Source of the DNA: Lepidodermella squamata
Taxonomy: Eukaryota; Gastrotricha
Reading direction: 5' to 3'
Assembly (NCBI GenBank): GCA_047495785.1
Contig: JBLDXI010000025.1
Span: forward strand, 2,170,001 to 2,234,000
DNA length: 64,000 nt
This document shows, piece after piece, positions 31,871-44,690 of this stretch (positions are counted from its first letter, which is position 1; every line of letters starts with the position of its first letter). Made by a program: the position numbers and the translations under genes. Below the pieces are notes generated by a model, which saw nothing but the letters and a program-made list of their open reading frames with translations, was not told the origin of the DNA and did not search any database.

Positions 31871-34142
31871 ATGCTACTGACACGAATCTTGCCAGTATTG
31901 ACATGGCTGAAGCTGGCCGCAAGTAGCGACGAGATATGCTGGTCGCAAGAATGCCTTCAGGCCGCGTTGGAAATCAAGCGGAATATGAATGAAACTGCTA
32001 GGCCTTGCGATGATTTCTATGAATATGCTTGTGGCGGGTTCGAAAAGTACCAGGAGATACCACCAGGCCGCGATAGTGTTACTCAATTTGGATTGTTAAA
32101 ACAGCGTTTATCAATCAAATTACGTCGAATTCTCGAGACTACTGAACGAATTCAAACGCGGAATTCTATAGAGGATAAGCTGAGGCGGTTTTACTCATCA
32201 TGCTTGAATGAAGCTGAGAATGCAGGATATTACCTCAGAGAAATGACTTCGTTGATGGGCGGTATTTATCAGTCGAATTCTGAGTTGCCTCGAGATTGGT
32301 CTTTTCGTAAAGTCTTAGTCAATTACGATGAATTCAGCGCAAGCCACTTTTTTACGCTGACCATTGGCCCGCACTTTGAGGACTCAAATTCCAACTCAAT
32401 TCAGCTTCAGCAAGGCAAGTTACTTCTTGGTTTCTTCACAAAAGCTTATTACCGGAACAAAGACATCGATTCCGATCCTATTCTTCTCGCATTAAGAAGA
32501 AAGCTTTTGAAGTTTGCGACTCTTATAACCGACGATCCATATTTTGATGAAAATGTTGTGAGAGAAGTAGTTCAACTGGACCAGAAGCTAGCCTTGATTC
32601 ATGAAGACAAAGCGAATTCAGTGCGATATCGACTTTACTCTGCTGATCAGCTCCGGTCTAATTTCAGCTTTATCAATTGGCCTTATTACTTCAATGACCT
32701 GCTCTCGTTATCTACAACGGGGACAGATGTGGATGGAAAGATCATTGTCCAGTCGGAACCATTCTTTCGCAAACTCACGAACTCACTGAGGAATTATTTG
32801 ATGTCTCCGGAAGGTAGAAAGACTGTCCAAAATTACCTGGTTTTCAGTTTGATTTCCGAATATGCCGGTAATGCGGGTGGAGAGTTTCAAAAATCTGAAG
32901 AAGAGTTTGATGCCATTTTTACCGGGAAACGTGGCTCGGAAGAAAGATGGGAGATGTGCATCTCTGAAATCGCTTCATCTCTCGGCTTTCCCCTCTCCTC
33001 ACTGTATGCAGCACAATTCTTCTCAGAGATGGACAATTCTCGAGCGAGTGAAGTCATAACTGAGACGTTTCTTGCACTTCGAAGACGATTGGAAGCTAAT
33101 GGTTGGATGGATGATAGGACGAGGCGTTATGCTATCAAGAAGCTCAATATGATGTTTTATAAAGTTGGGTATCCCGATTGGGTGTTCAATGGAACTCAGG
33201 TCGAAGCCATCTATCAACCTCTTTCAGTAAGCGATTCATTTTTAGCCAACAAAGTTGCTGCCTATCAGTTTCATCGTAAGAAAATGATAGACGTAAGTTC
33301 AACAAGTCACAGTTATTAGGTATTAGTTTCATGAGATATTTCCATTTAGCAACTACGGGAAATTCATGACAAGTCTGAATGGATTAACTCCCCACTCACT
33401 GTGGTTTCCTATTACGATTTATCGTCAAATGGAGTCATTTTCCCCGCAGGCATGCTAGCGAAGCCTATTTTCTACCCAGATAGCAAGATTCCTTCTGCTT
33501 TGAACTTCGGATCTCTAGGAAGTATCGCTGGCCACGAGGTTCGTATTTACTTTTTCGAGGCCTTACGCGATTCCTATCTTTAACTAGATCACACATGGAT
33601 TCGACAATATCGGTCGGTTGGTAAGCCTTCTCCGAATTTCTCTCGAACTTGATGAAATCTTGCTTGTTTATTAGTTCGACAAATTTGGTAACGTGAAGTA
33701 TTGGTGGTTCGAAGACCGGTCGGAGGAAGAGTTCCTCTCTAGGTCAAACTGTTTTGTCTCTAAATTTAATTCTTATGAAATTGACGGAGTACGCGTGAAA
33801 GGGGAACAAACTCTGGCTGAAAACATAGCTGATGATGGCGGCGTGAAAATCGCGCATGATGCATTCAAAAACTATATGCAGAGTTTCGCGGCTCACAACG
33901 AGTTCACTCGTCTACCGGGGTTGAATCATTCAAGCGATCAGCTATTTTTCATCGCCTGGGCTCAAACGTGGTGCTCGATTCGCCCACCTGCGTCGTCTAG
34001 ACTAAGAATGGAAACCAGCTCCCATTCTCCGAATCGTTTTCGCGTCAACGGGCCCCTGGGTAACTTGGATGAATTCACGTCAGCTTTCAACTGCCCACCT
34101 GACACTACCATGGGTTCCCAGGCTAAATGCATCATTTGGTAG
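31871..34142 (+). CDS. Neprilysin-like M13 zinc peptidase B
   Basis: Exons 31871-33292, 33350-33538, 33588-33620, 33675-34142; 703 aa. Short N-terminal hydrophobic stretch (MLLTRILPVLTWLKLAAS), so probably secreted. M13 N-terminal motif RPCDDFYEYACGGF at about 43-56. The zinc motif HE-ITH is split by intron 2, and exon 3 is only 33 bp (ITHGFDNIGRL). Third ligand in AENIADDGG; C-terminal AKCIIW keeps C-x-x-W. The NAYY substrate motif is VSYY, an unusual change at the position that contacts the substrate backbone, so specificity may differ. Neprilysin C follows head-to-tail about 150 bp later; AATAAA near 34196-34201. Confidence 0.9.
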
Positions 34143-34296
34143 ACATAACTTTTTACTTAGAAAAATACAATCTCTGACGTAAGTCTTTGTTTCGTAATAA
34201 AAAGTCGTGACCTAAGCTGTTGAGCGAGGTCTTTTTTTAACAAAAGAGGTGCAATGTACTCAAATCCAGCCTCAAAAAACGACTCAAATTAAGAAT

Positions 34297-36602
34297 ATGC
34301 GACTTTTCTTAGCTTTCTCACTATTTTATAGTGCTGCTACTGCTCCATTGTCCCTTGATGACCCAATCAATCCGGCTAATCTATGCATGAAAAAGGAATG
34401 CATTCGAGCTGCCGGTTTGATAATCAATCAAATGGATTTCACTGCCGACCCTTGCGAAGACTTTTTCCAGTACGCTTGTGGAGGTTTCATGCTGAGAGAA
34501 GCTATTCCAGCGGGCAGTTCTCAGGTCTTCCCGGAGGCAAAAGTAACAAAGGTCATTCAAAAGCAGCTTCGAGCAATGCTTGAAGCCCCGATTCAGCCCG
34601 CTAATGAATCTCTGAGTCGATCGAAAATTCGTCAGTACTACAAATCCTGCATTGATTCAGATAAATTACTGGAAACCCAAGAAGCCATTATGAAACAAGC
34701 CATCGAAACAATGGGCGGCTTGTATTTAACAACCGAGGCTCAAGTTCCAGCAAACTGGTCACTTGAATCGGCTCTACTCGATGATTTCGGCTTACTTTAC
34801 TCATCGGTATTCTCTGTCGATGTGACCATTAACGATCGAAATGCTTCTGAAAACATCTTAACCCTCTCAATTGGCTCTTTGGGCCTAGGATCTGGAACTC
34901 GGGATTACTATATCAACGCATCGATCTATGAAGACCGAATTCTTCGAGCTTTGTCTAAGAAATACGAAAAAATCGCCGGCATCGTGCTTGGAGAGGCTCA
35001 AATCGACTTCTCAGTGCTAGAAGATGTACTAGTTTTCGACAAAAAGCATGCTGAGATCTCTCAACCTCTGACGGATTTCGCCGATCGGCTGAGATCCTTC
35101 AAATGGACCAATGTTAGCTCTTTCCAATCGAATTATGACTTCCTGAACTGGCATCGATTCTTGAATAGGCTTTTCACGACCGCCAACGTCTTAGTCACTC
35201 CGAGTGAGAAGATCTTGCTGATTGGAGAGAGATATTTCGAAGGCTTGACGAAACTATTGAAAGAGTACACCTCGACTAATGAAGGTCGCCGAGCGATTCA
35301 GAATTACATCGTTCTGAAAACTGTGTCAAATTTAGCTGATAACCTCGAAGGCGACTTCAAAATGATCAAAAATGAGTTTAACGAAGCATTCCTCGGCACA
35401 ACCGAGTCGAAAGAGCGCTGGGAGGCGTGTCTCAATGATCTTCGTGGAGAATTAGGATTCCCCGTCGCTGCAATGTATGCCGAGAAATATTTCGCTGGCG
35501 CCAATGTTACAGCGAAACAGGTTTTTCTGACCAACATCATCAAAGAATTTAAGAGCAGAATTCAAGCTGTCACGTGGATGGACCGTCGGACAAAACAGAG
35601 GGCACTGGAGAAGTTTGATAACATGGTTTACAAAATCGGCTATCCTGAATGGCTGTTCAACGAAACGTATCTATGGAACAAATACTCGAGTCTGAAAGTT
35701 GGGGAGAACTATCTGCAAAATCTATTCAGCTACGTTGATTATTCAAACAAGCGGTTGTTTAGGGTAAGATTTCGATCATGTTCCCCATAAAACCTAATGT
35801 TTTAATGCAGAGTCTGAGGCGGCAACCCGATCGCACTGATTGGGCAATGCTTCCAATTGAAGTCAATGCATATTACGATACGATTTACAACTCAATTTAC
35901 ATACCACTCGGATATATTCAACCTCCATTTTACTACCCGGAACGGGGCCTGCCTATTGCTCTTAATTTCGGAGGCATTGGGACGACTGCTGCTCATGAGG
36001 TTAGCCGGGATAAAACTCATCTCTCTATGAAACTTGATGTCTCTACAAACAGGTCACTCACGGATTCGATGACGGTGGGCGCCAGGTATAAAAGAATAGA
36101 AAATACTTGAATCACAACCTCAATGATCTCAATTCAGTATGACAGTTTTGGTAACCTTGTTGACTGGTGGGGCGACAACTCCGAAGAGCAGTTCGGCAAC
36201 AGAACGCAGTGCTTCATCGAAAAGTTCAGCTCTTACGAAGTCGACGGGATGAAGATTGACGGAGCTCTAACTCTCAACGAAAACTTGGCCGATGATGGCA
36301 GCGTTAAACTGGCCTATCAAGCTATGCAGAAGTATTTGGCTACCGAAGAGGGGAAACGAGATCCTGGTCGACTCATCGGTCTCGATTTGAATTCAGAACA
36401 GCTGTTCTTTCTCAGTTACGCTCAGTCATTTTGCGACTTGCAGCTACCTGGTGCGAAGAAGCTACACATAGAGACGGATGTGCACGCTTTGAATCGTTTC
36501 CGAGTAATCGGCCCGCTATCTAACTTCGAAGAATTCGCCAAGGCTTTCCGGTGCTCGTCTGATGCTAAAATGAGTGCTAAAACAAAGTGTGACCTGTGGT
36601 GA
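34297..36602 (+). CDS. Neprilysin-like M13 zinc peptidase C
   Basis: Exons 34297-35763, 35811-35999, 36053-36085, 36138-36602; 717 aa. I chose the ATG at 34297 because it puts a good signal peptide (MRLFLAFSLFYSAATA) at the N terminus; an in-frame ATG at 34249 would add 16 polar residues. DPCEDFFQYACGG motif near 55, intact VNAYY, zinc motif HE-VTH split by an intron, 33-bp exon 3, NENLADDGS with the third ligand, and terminal TKCDLW. Same exon pattern as B and D. All catalytic residues are present. AATAAA at 36627-36632. Likely secreted peptide-cutting enzyme. Confidence 0.9.
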
Positions 36603-36807
36603 GAATGCGCTGTTAGATTAGTGTTTAATAAACTTCTAGGAAAATTTGATTCTTTAAGTGGTGCTAATTTCCGCCTTGAAGTGCCCACGTCACACGTCTC
36701 TCTATGAATTAAGGATTTCGTGCCCCGGTCGAGCAACGTAGGCTTTTCAAGGCTCGAATGCATTTAAGCAGTTTCTGAGTAAGTAAGCTTCATCAGAATT
36801 TGCAGCC

Positions 36808-37120
36808 ATGAAAGTGTACATCGCATGTCTGATTTTTTCGGCCTTCATCATTCATCTTTCGAATTGTGCGCCATGGAGACATTCGATGAGTTTTAAAGGT
36901 GGTTCATCTCGATTCCAAATTGTCTGCGATTTTACTGTAAATTATCATTTTAGCTCGTCCTGATCGGGATATGCTTCTCGCTCGATTTAAGGCCTCTGAA
37001 GCCTACAGGCAAATGCTTTCTCGCTGCTTTGGTGAGTTGAATTCTATGACGCAGTGCAACGAAAGAATCAATCTTCAACTCTGGGCGCAAATGACTGCCA
37101 AAAAACTCGGAAACGCTTAG
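36808..37120 (+). CDS. small secreted C-x9-C/WA family protein, member 4
   Basis: Exons 36808-36898 and 36954-37120; 85 aa, the shortest member. Signal peptide MKVYIACLIFSAFIIHLSNC. Signature C-FGELNSMTQ-C-N then LQLWAQMTAKKL. Intron 55 bp, phase 1, as in other two-exon members. It lies 206 bp after neprilysin C on the same strand. Confidence 0.75.
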
Positions 37121-37189
37121 GAATTTTAGCTGAAAAAGTCTCGAGAAGATTCATCTTACAAAAATATGTGGTAACATTTATTTCCGACT

Positions 37190-38535
37190 CTATTCTTCGG
37201 GGTCATGACAAGTTGTTTTATCAAATCTGAACCAATAAATAATAGGCTTAGCTACAGCATTCAGGTGGAAACAGATCAAGGCAGCTGCCAACCATCGCTG
37301 AGAAATGATCATGTTCTTAGCATGATAATCGTCCTCAATCAAAAAGTAGATGACCAGCGGTAACCAGCAGGCTAAAATCGCGAGTAAAAGCAGAGAAACT
37401 GTCAATAACATGGCAGCTTTCGCTCGAGTGAACGTTGCTCGATACTCCTTGAGTGGAATGACCTGGCAATTTATGCGACCAATAGCGCCGACTAGCGGTT
37501 GCTCGTCATTGTTAACTGAAGACATCACCTGATTCTTCCGCCCTGATCCATTTTTCGAACCATTTCCTTCACAGCACAATGTAATTGAGTAGACAATAAT
37601 GAAGGCTGCGATTATAAGGAATACGGCCAAAGTCAAGGCGCAAATGATGTATTGAATGATTTGCGAGTAAGCAAGTCCCAAAAGGCCGAGAATGCCGGTA
37701 AAAACTGCTGCGCAAAGCCATAAGGCTGGGACAAAAATCTGCATGAATAACAGCGGACCAGGTCGACCATAATATTTGAAGCTATGGCCTCTATTGCTGA
37801 GGAAGAGGTCCAGAACCAAAAATCCCATCGTTATCGCAGAAACGATCCAACACGCCTATAAGGAAAACAAGGTCATTTCTAGAAAGATTCAAGGTAACTA
37901 ATACTTACCTGCCAAATCATGTTTCCGAGATATAGGACATACACTTTCGGCTGCCCTTCCAGCAAAAAGTCGGCTCCTCTCTTCACGAGGGTGAAGATAC
38001 TCAATAAAACGTCGCTAACGGCCAGACTAGCTATTAAAACATGTCTCGGCGACCTTCCTGCCCTGATCTGGCATAATTTTGCTAAAACCACGATGTTGAG
38101 TATGGTTGCAATAACGATCAAAGTTGCCGCGATTGGTAAGTAGTACATAATGAAGACATGCCATAGTTCCAGCTCGCTGTTAAGGCAGGTTATCGCCTCG
38201 TTGAGTTCGCATTTCCCATACTCGCGTAAGCAGTCCTCGTGGAGTCGAGATAAAAGGGACTTGGAACTAAAATTTGCTGAAGAACTGTTGATTATATCTG
38301 CTTCTAACGAATCGACTTGTTTCGATAGCGGGAATGGAAAGAGTGGCCAGGTCAGTCTGTCGTAGACTTTCTCCAAAGAACTGTTATACTGAGTTTGCAG
38401 GTCTTGAAATACGCCGATCTCTTCTTGGTCGTAAAAGTCTAATCTTGGAACTGACTGGCCAAGATCAGGAGCTGAGACCAAGCGGCAAGTATAATCTTCG
38501 GAGGAAGTAACTGCGTAGGCCACTGGATTGCTCAT
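37190..38535 (-). CDS. Rhodopsin-type GPCR, atypical
   Basis: Exons 37909-38535 and 37190-37855; 430 aa. A long extracellular N terminus of about 130 residues with four cysteines and N-glycosylation sequons precedes seven hydrophobic segments. TM2 has SLAVSD (the L-A-x-x-D class A motif), TM6 has CWLP, and TM7 ends KPIIYW in place of NPxxY. The DRY at the end of TM3 is absent (LSNRG). A long third loop includes a KNGSGRKNQ stretch. Orphan; the ligand class cannot be told. 53-bp intron within TM3. Confidence 0.75.
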
Positions 38536-40540
38536 TTTTCTTGAAAATTCTACGTTTGCACTGAAAATGAACGTTTTATTAGGGTGGATTACCTATCGAT
38601 AGGATGATGTAAAAATAATTGAAAAATAAGCGCCGCGCTGATGCGACATTAATATGATAAGCTGCTGGTTTCATCGCGTGTGAAATACTTGTCGCATCGG
38701 CCACTTATAACTTGGCACGCGCTCGTCAAATTTCATTATCAGCGACACGCACACAAGCAACGATTTGTCAAGTCTGGTTTTCAATACCTGTGCATATGTG
38801 TAATAATCCGACTCGGCCGTAGCTTTTTTGTCGTAGCCTTTGAAGACAGCGTAAAAACATCGCGTGCGACTTGACATAATCGCACGGCCTACTGCGTAGT
38901 AGTAGTTGTAGTAGTTGTAGTAGGTGAGATGATGATGATGATGCCAAGATACGCTTTGCTATACACACCGGTCGGATGTTATTTACTTGTCAAATCATGT
39001 GTGTGTTTGTGTATGCGGTGAATAATATGTAATATACTATGTCATTAACACCACTTGGCATGTCACGATTGCAACCGACCGGTCGTACAAGTGCGAGGTA
39101 TCCATGACAAAAAATCACGTCGAGTAAACAAAACATTGGCACGCTGCACTTGCCACTCTCGGCGGCGCGCGCGCTTTGTTCAAGAAGTGAAGTGCGCCCA
39201 GTTGTTTGCGAGCTTTTATATTGCGTTTCGTTTCTTTTCTGCGCGAACGAGCAAGCAACGCGCTGTAAGCTCTGCGTTTTCAATAGGCATATAATCTACA
39301 CTGTTCAATATTTCAAGAGCGGTACTTACGTCTTGAAGACAAAGCTATCTGCCGAGGTCTTTATACATATAGAGATTGAATAAGAGATGGCCTCGGCTCT
39401 TTCGATTCTCGAAATTGCGAAAGGGACATTGACAGAGTATCTGAATGATAGCGTTGATAATTTATTTTGACCCCTCATTTATTCCAAAATTTCAAATTTT
39501 ATTTTATCAGGAATAAAGAATGAATTAGCTGGTAAAGTTTATTCATGAACTTGTTCATGTTTGGAAATGAATCCTCTGGCTTTCCGCTGAAATTGCTTTT
39601 CGTCTAATTGAAGTTGGCTGTATTCCTAGAAGGCTGAAACGCGGTAATCATTTGGGTGCAGCCCGCAGCCCCTATTTGCCAGCTTTTTCATTTCCCTCAA
39701 TAATGTAATAAAAAATGAGCAATCCAAGTGTCATAACAATTCGCATACTTAATGTTCTAAATTCTGAGGATGTAGAGGTTTCTTGGCAGAGTACCTCTTG
39801 CTGTTGAGAGCGATCAAGGCTTGAGTTTGCAAGCTGCGCTTTAGCAATTCGAATTTGATTTCGGCAAAATACCATGAGCTTCAGATGGAATCGGAAAAAC
39901 AGATCGGAAAACTGTTCAAAAGTTTCTGAAATCAGCTTTCATTCTTCAGTCTCGTTCCGGCGCAACCTTTTATGGCTTCCGTCCTGCAAATGTTGCGTAC
40001 ATCGCTAGGACTTTCTGAATATATCAGAAAATGGCTCACAAAGAAGTCTAGATGATAATTTATGCCTGTGAGCCAGAAAACCCGCTGTGAGTCAGGTTTC
40101 GGAAAAACTTGAATTCCTTTTTACTTTTGCCGCTTGCTTTTGATTGCAATATACTGTCTCTTCAAGAGTAACGCCAACTTTGACCTACTTATTCTGCGGA
40201 TAATACCAGGTTCGTTTTTCAACCAGTCTCAGATCCTTTCACTCATAATATTTTGATCAGCCCATTGGATTTTTTCAGTTCAGATACAGCAGTAGTGGGC
40301 GTTATCTGCGTAATAGGCTAATAAGCCCTTCATTACGCGATAATCGATTGTGATTACACTGCTCTGGTGCGGTATAGATGAGAGCGTCAATATCATTTTC
40401 CCCGTGTATAAGCGGCGAGCGTAGGAGCTATCAATTTTCGAGTGCATAACCTCCCTCGAAATAGCACGTAGATGGCTATAGGATGCACATCATTTCACCG
40501 CCTCTCGGCAAGAGACATTACTCGTTTTGATGATATGTGA
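38536..40540. other. 2-kb intergenic between divergent GPCR and small gene
   Basis: Contains GTA/GAT microsatellites (38896-38943) and presumably both promoters. Short frames at 38671-39383 and 39672-39875 are not supported. Confidence 0.5.
38896..38943. repeat. (GTA)n and (GAT)n microsatellites
   Basis: Two adjoining trinucleotide tracts, GTAGTA/GTTGTA then GATGATGATGATGATG. Confidence 0.85.
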
Positions 40541-40879
40541 ATGGAGCTCGCAGTGATCCTTATCTTCTGCTTAATCGCTTTGTCCCAAGGATTTGCTGCT
40601 ACAGCTGAGTCCCAATTCCTTAATTCGGGTTTGTTTCCTGCTTCTTAGATCAAATGTCTCTATTTTTTCATTCACTTTCCAGATTCCAATCCACTTGCCC
40701 GAAAGTATGGCTTCATCAGTGATCCTAAAACCGATACGAAAGTTCTCGACTGGCTCAAGTACCAAAAAAGCTTTCTGGAGTGTCTGAATCAAGCCAAAAA
40801 TACGGAAGCCTGCAGGGACAAAATAACCTTCCAAATGTGGGCGAGAATCATGACTCGTAGAGTTAAAGCCAGTGGTTGA
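40541..40879 (+). CDS. small secreted C-x9-C/WA family protein, member 5
   Basis: Exons 40541-40628 and 40683-40879; 94 aa. Signal peptide MELAVILIFCLIALSQGFAA. Signature C-LNQAKNTEA-C-R-D then FQMWARIM and a basic tail (TRRVKASG). Intron of 54 bp in phase 1. Convergent with prominin, 100 bp apart. Confidence 0.75.
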
Positions 40880-40981
40880 GAATTTTTTTCCATTAAAGGA
40901 TTAACAAAGCTTTTTTGTCACATCTGTGGTCATTGTTTATTTTAGTATCTTTTAGCGTATAAAAAAGTTAAAGAAAGAAGA

Positions 40982-43900
40982 TTAGCTGCCGGCATGTATA
41001 GGCCGTAATACTGACCGGCCTATTACAGATAGCTGCGTGAAATTAGCCGCGTAGTAATTCTCCACCGAACTAACAGAGACAGGCCGGCTTCGCCAGTACT
41101 CCCATTTCGTGGCACGGTCGACATCTAAACTTGATAATGCAGCGTATATTGATATGGCTAGAACTGCAGATATAGATGCGAATATGAGGTATATCCCAGC
41201 GAAAAACCAAAAGGCATTCTGGATGAAAGAGATAAAGTCAGCATTCATTCGAAAAATATGCAAAATCTCTTACCATGGATCCTATGAGTTCAACGCAGGC
41301 ATATTCACGAACTACACTGTCATACAACTCGTAGGCAGATCTTAGCTTTCCAACGTCCAACGTTATCCCATCCGCTATCTGATCGATCAGCATTGAGACA
41401 AAGTGAGAAATTTGCCGCTTGAGAAGATTCAAAACCGCTTGAACGTAATTCTCGAAATGTCGAATTTGCCTAATCAAGAGGTTTCGCTGCGTTACGGCCT
41501 CTGATGCCGCATATTCAGCTTCCTTCCAAAATTTCATCGCGTTTTTCAGCCCGTCAAAGTATCCCATCAAATAGCCTCGGAACCACTCTGCCATAGCCCG
41601 TTTCGGGGCTAATGAGTCAGTTACGCCAGGTTTAGCTCTCAACATGCAGGTTGAACAATTTTTGAGGGCAGAACCGTAGTCGAGAGTTTTGTTGAGATCT
41701 ACTTCCTTGACCATCTGCCCGAAAATCTTGTTGCCATTATTGACAGCTTGCGTCATATTAGCCATGTAATTCGAGATTTTGTTATCGTAAATCACGACAC
41801 TTGCAGTCAAATTGAAGTAGGTCAAATTTTTCATCTCCGCGACAAATTTCGTGTCATTAAGTAACAGGAATTGGTTGATTGTCTGCCCATTCTTGGCGGC
41901 CGTGAGGAATTTCCCCAAAGTTAGACGGTTATCCAACAAATCCGTGTCAATTGAGTCGACAAGTTTGACCACGCATTCTGGTAGTAGGTGACGTATTACA
42001 TTGTCGTAACTGCCATTTTCTCGCCTGTTTATCATGTCATCAAGCACGGCATTGTCAGTGGATCTTACAGCTGAGCACACTGTCTTTTCAATGAAGCCTC
42101 CAGCGTAGAAGTGGGCGGCGGCATTCACGCAAATTAATGGCCCTCCTACGGCGACGAAAATTACTCCACCCCTGGAAAAATAATTAAGACGGTTTTTTAT
42201 ATACTAAATTAAAAGGGCAGAGTTCAACTCACGCCAACACGAAAGCCCGGCCAAGTTTTGCGAAACGTGGCTTGACACGTGGACGCAGCTTGACTAACAC
42301 GTCATCTCTCCGAAAGTACTCGAAAATGATGAAACTCGAGCCAATTAGGACCAAAATCAATTGAATCGAAGCGATTATCAGCATGACCCAGGTCAAAGCA
42401 TTCCTTGCGGTGAAGTAAGGTCTAAGGGACTCGATAAAATCAGCTATACTATCCGATGATTTGGTGGCAACCACTTGATCAACCGTCGAAGTTTCCCCGG
42501 TCCAAATATTGGCGATTTCATCGTTAGAAACAACCAAAGCAGCAGAATTTGGCTTTAAGTCACTGCTTCTTTTTGACCTGAATCGTCTGTTCGATGGGCT
42601 CAACGTTGTTGTAGCTTCGCTATTGGGACATTGACCATTCGTAACCAATGAATGGAGGTTTTTGTTGTACCAATTGGTGTAATAGCTGAACCATGATTCA
42701 AAATCTTTTCTTAGTTGAGCCTCCAGACCGCCGAATTGATTCACAACATTGTCTTTAGTCAGTAAAGTCTTCATCCTCGATCGAAGTCCGCTTGTCTGGT
42801 TTAGTAGCAAAGATATCGAGACATTCAACTCCTTCTGCTGGACATAATGGGACATTAAAGCTGGATTCAGCCCTTCAGGTAGATCTGGCCACAAGCAGTC
42901 CATGCAGGTTTCAGACTCGGAACAGGTTGAGTCATTCAGGGAAAAGCAAAGCTGGGCTACAACATCTCTAGCATCTTTGTTGCTTTGAAAGTCCAAAAAC
43001 TGCCTCTCAGCTTTGTTTAGGCGTTGAGTGGCAATTGAAGCTTCCCGGTAACTCGCAAGTAACGGGTTGATTGTTGATTCCTCCCATAGTATTCCAGTTA
43101 GGAACATATAAGTGGCGCCGGACTTATCAAGCAGCGTGAGTGCTTGATCAGGGTCGGCAACAGCTTTGCCCAATGATTCTACCATTCTCGTGGCGAAGGT
43201 CATTTTCTTCTCAACGTCATTTATCAGCATTTTCCCGACCGAGTCGAATGAGTCCAAAAAGTAGTCGACTATTGAGTTCAAGTCAGAAGTCGTGTCTTTC
43301 GCGATTGACGGCGCCCTCATTAATGAGTTAGAAAATGAGTTGTTGAAGTAGAATGACGCAACGAGGCCAAAAAGTGCCAGCAAAGTCTGTAAGACAATTA
43401 AATTATTCTGGTCATATTTCCGAGAAAAAACTCACAGTTGAGATCGTTATGATGGTCATAATAATAACGGCGACAGGATAGCGAGACCTTGTTCGATGAC
43501 TTTTCCTATCAATTTTTGTTATTCCAGGCCAGTCGATTTCTTCCTTAATGTAAAATTGCTTTTGAAATGCGGGATTCTTTCGGTACCGCCGTTTCGTTGT
43601 TTTGAAAACAAGATACGAAATTGCGGGGACAAAAATGAATGAAAGCAGGAGTCCAACAATCGCAGCAGCAAGGAGAAACTTGTATTCTAGAATGCTCCTT
43701 CCGATGTTACTAGAAGCGTCATCTTTCTGTCCAATGGCTTCCAAGATCATCTCCCGAAGAAAACCTCGATTGATATAAAGGCTGAGATGAATAGATGGAA
43801 CTTATTAAAATGCTTACTTTTAGCCTTTGAAGTTGTTTCCAGTTTGTCGATGATTTTTCCGGTAAATGAGTACAGATTCGGCCAAGATTCCTGAGATTCA

Positions 43901-44067
43901 TACGAGGCAAGTCGCCCGGCATGAACTGCGCTGACTTGGAATCTATAAGCCGGAAGTGAAATGCTCCAATTTTTGTAGAGCCGGTCGCCGTAATCATCCG
44001 TAAACTCCGGAGCCGGGAAGACATCACCAAGAGATTTTGGGAGCGATGTCAAATCTTGGGAAGCCAT
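40982..44067 (-). CDS. Prominin-like five-span membrane glycoprotein
   Basis: Exons 43818-44067, 43436-43764, 42233-43386, 41274-42171, 40982-41218; 955 aa. Five hydrophobic segments: SILEYKFLLAAAIVGLLLSF (about residue 105), PVAVIIMTIITISTV region (about 180), ALTWVMLIIASIQLILVLIG (about 545), VIFVAVGGPLICVNAAA (about 585) and a C-terminal NAFWFFAGIYLIFASISAVL (about 880). Two large helical extracellular loops of about 340 and 280 residues lie between TM2-TM3 and TM4-TM5. This is the prominin (CD133) layout of membrane-protrusion cholesterol-binding proteins. Intron sizes 49-61 bp. The exon 2 acceptor after GAG at 43765-43766 is the only nearby one that keeps frame. Odd: no signal peptide at the ATG, so an upstream exon may be missing. 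Confidence 0.85.
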
Positions 44068-44690
44068 TTTCTGTCACCTGAGGTGTCTGCCCGAGTTTTC
44101 AGCAACAATACAAGCTGCCCTGCTCTGAACGGTTGCGGATTACGATAATCACCGGCCGCCGCGCTGTTGTAGCAAAGTTTTAAGCGGGTGTTAACGTTCA
44201 CGTGAAATCGGTGTTAAGGAAATTAAATCCCTGATATGATTATATGCATTATAGCCGGGGGAGAAAAACGCGCGCGGCATGCCAGCCCGCAGCTTAATTG
44301 TCATGTTTTTTCACTCACTCCTATTCAAATTTTTATTATAACACAGCCCCCGCTACACAAGGCTACGCGCGCGTGTAATCATCGACCCTTGGTATATATC
44401 AAGTAGTGAGATAACCGTCGCCTCTTAACAATTTTGCTACGTTGACGGCATTTTGTATAAAAAATTTACTCATTTATATTAATTACGTGGTAGGTATGCT
44501 TCTATGTGGATAGCCTGATGCAATAACCACCAGGGTGGCCACTGCAGACCGCCTCATTAGATGGAATTATGTCGGACAAGCCGCCAGGCTTAACACGCAA
44601 AAACGCGGAAAAATCTCGAAAGTCAAGATTTATTAGATTTATTGACATAATCGCAGTCTAAAAATAAGAATAAATGCCATTAAGCATTGA
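44068..44690. other. intergenic between prominin and neprilysin D
   Basis: Prominin upstream region and neprilysin D 3' region; nothing else recognised. Confidence 0.5.
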
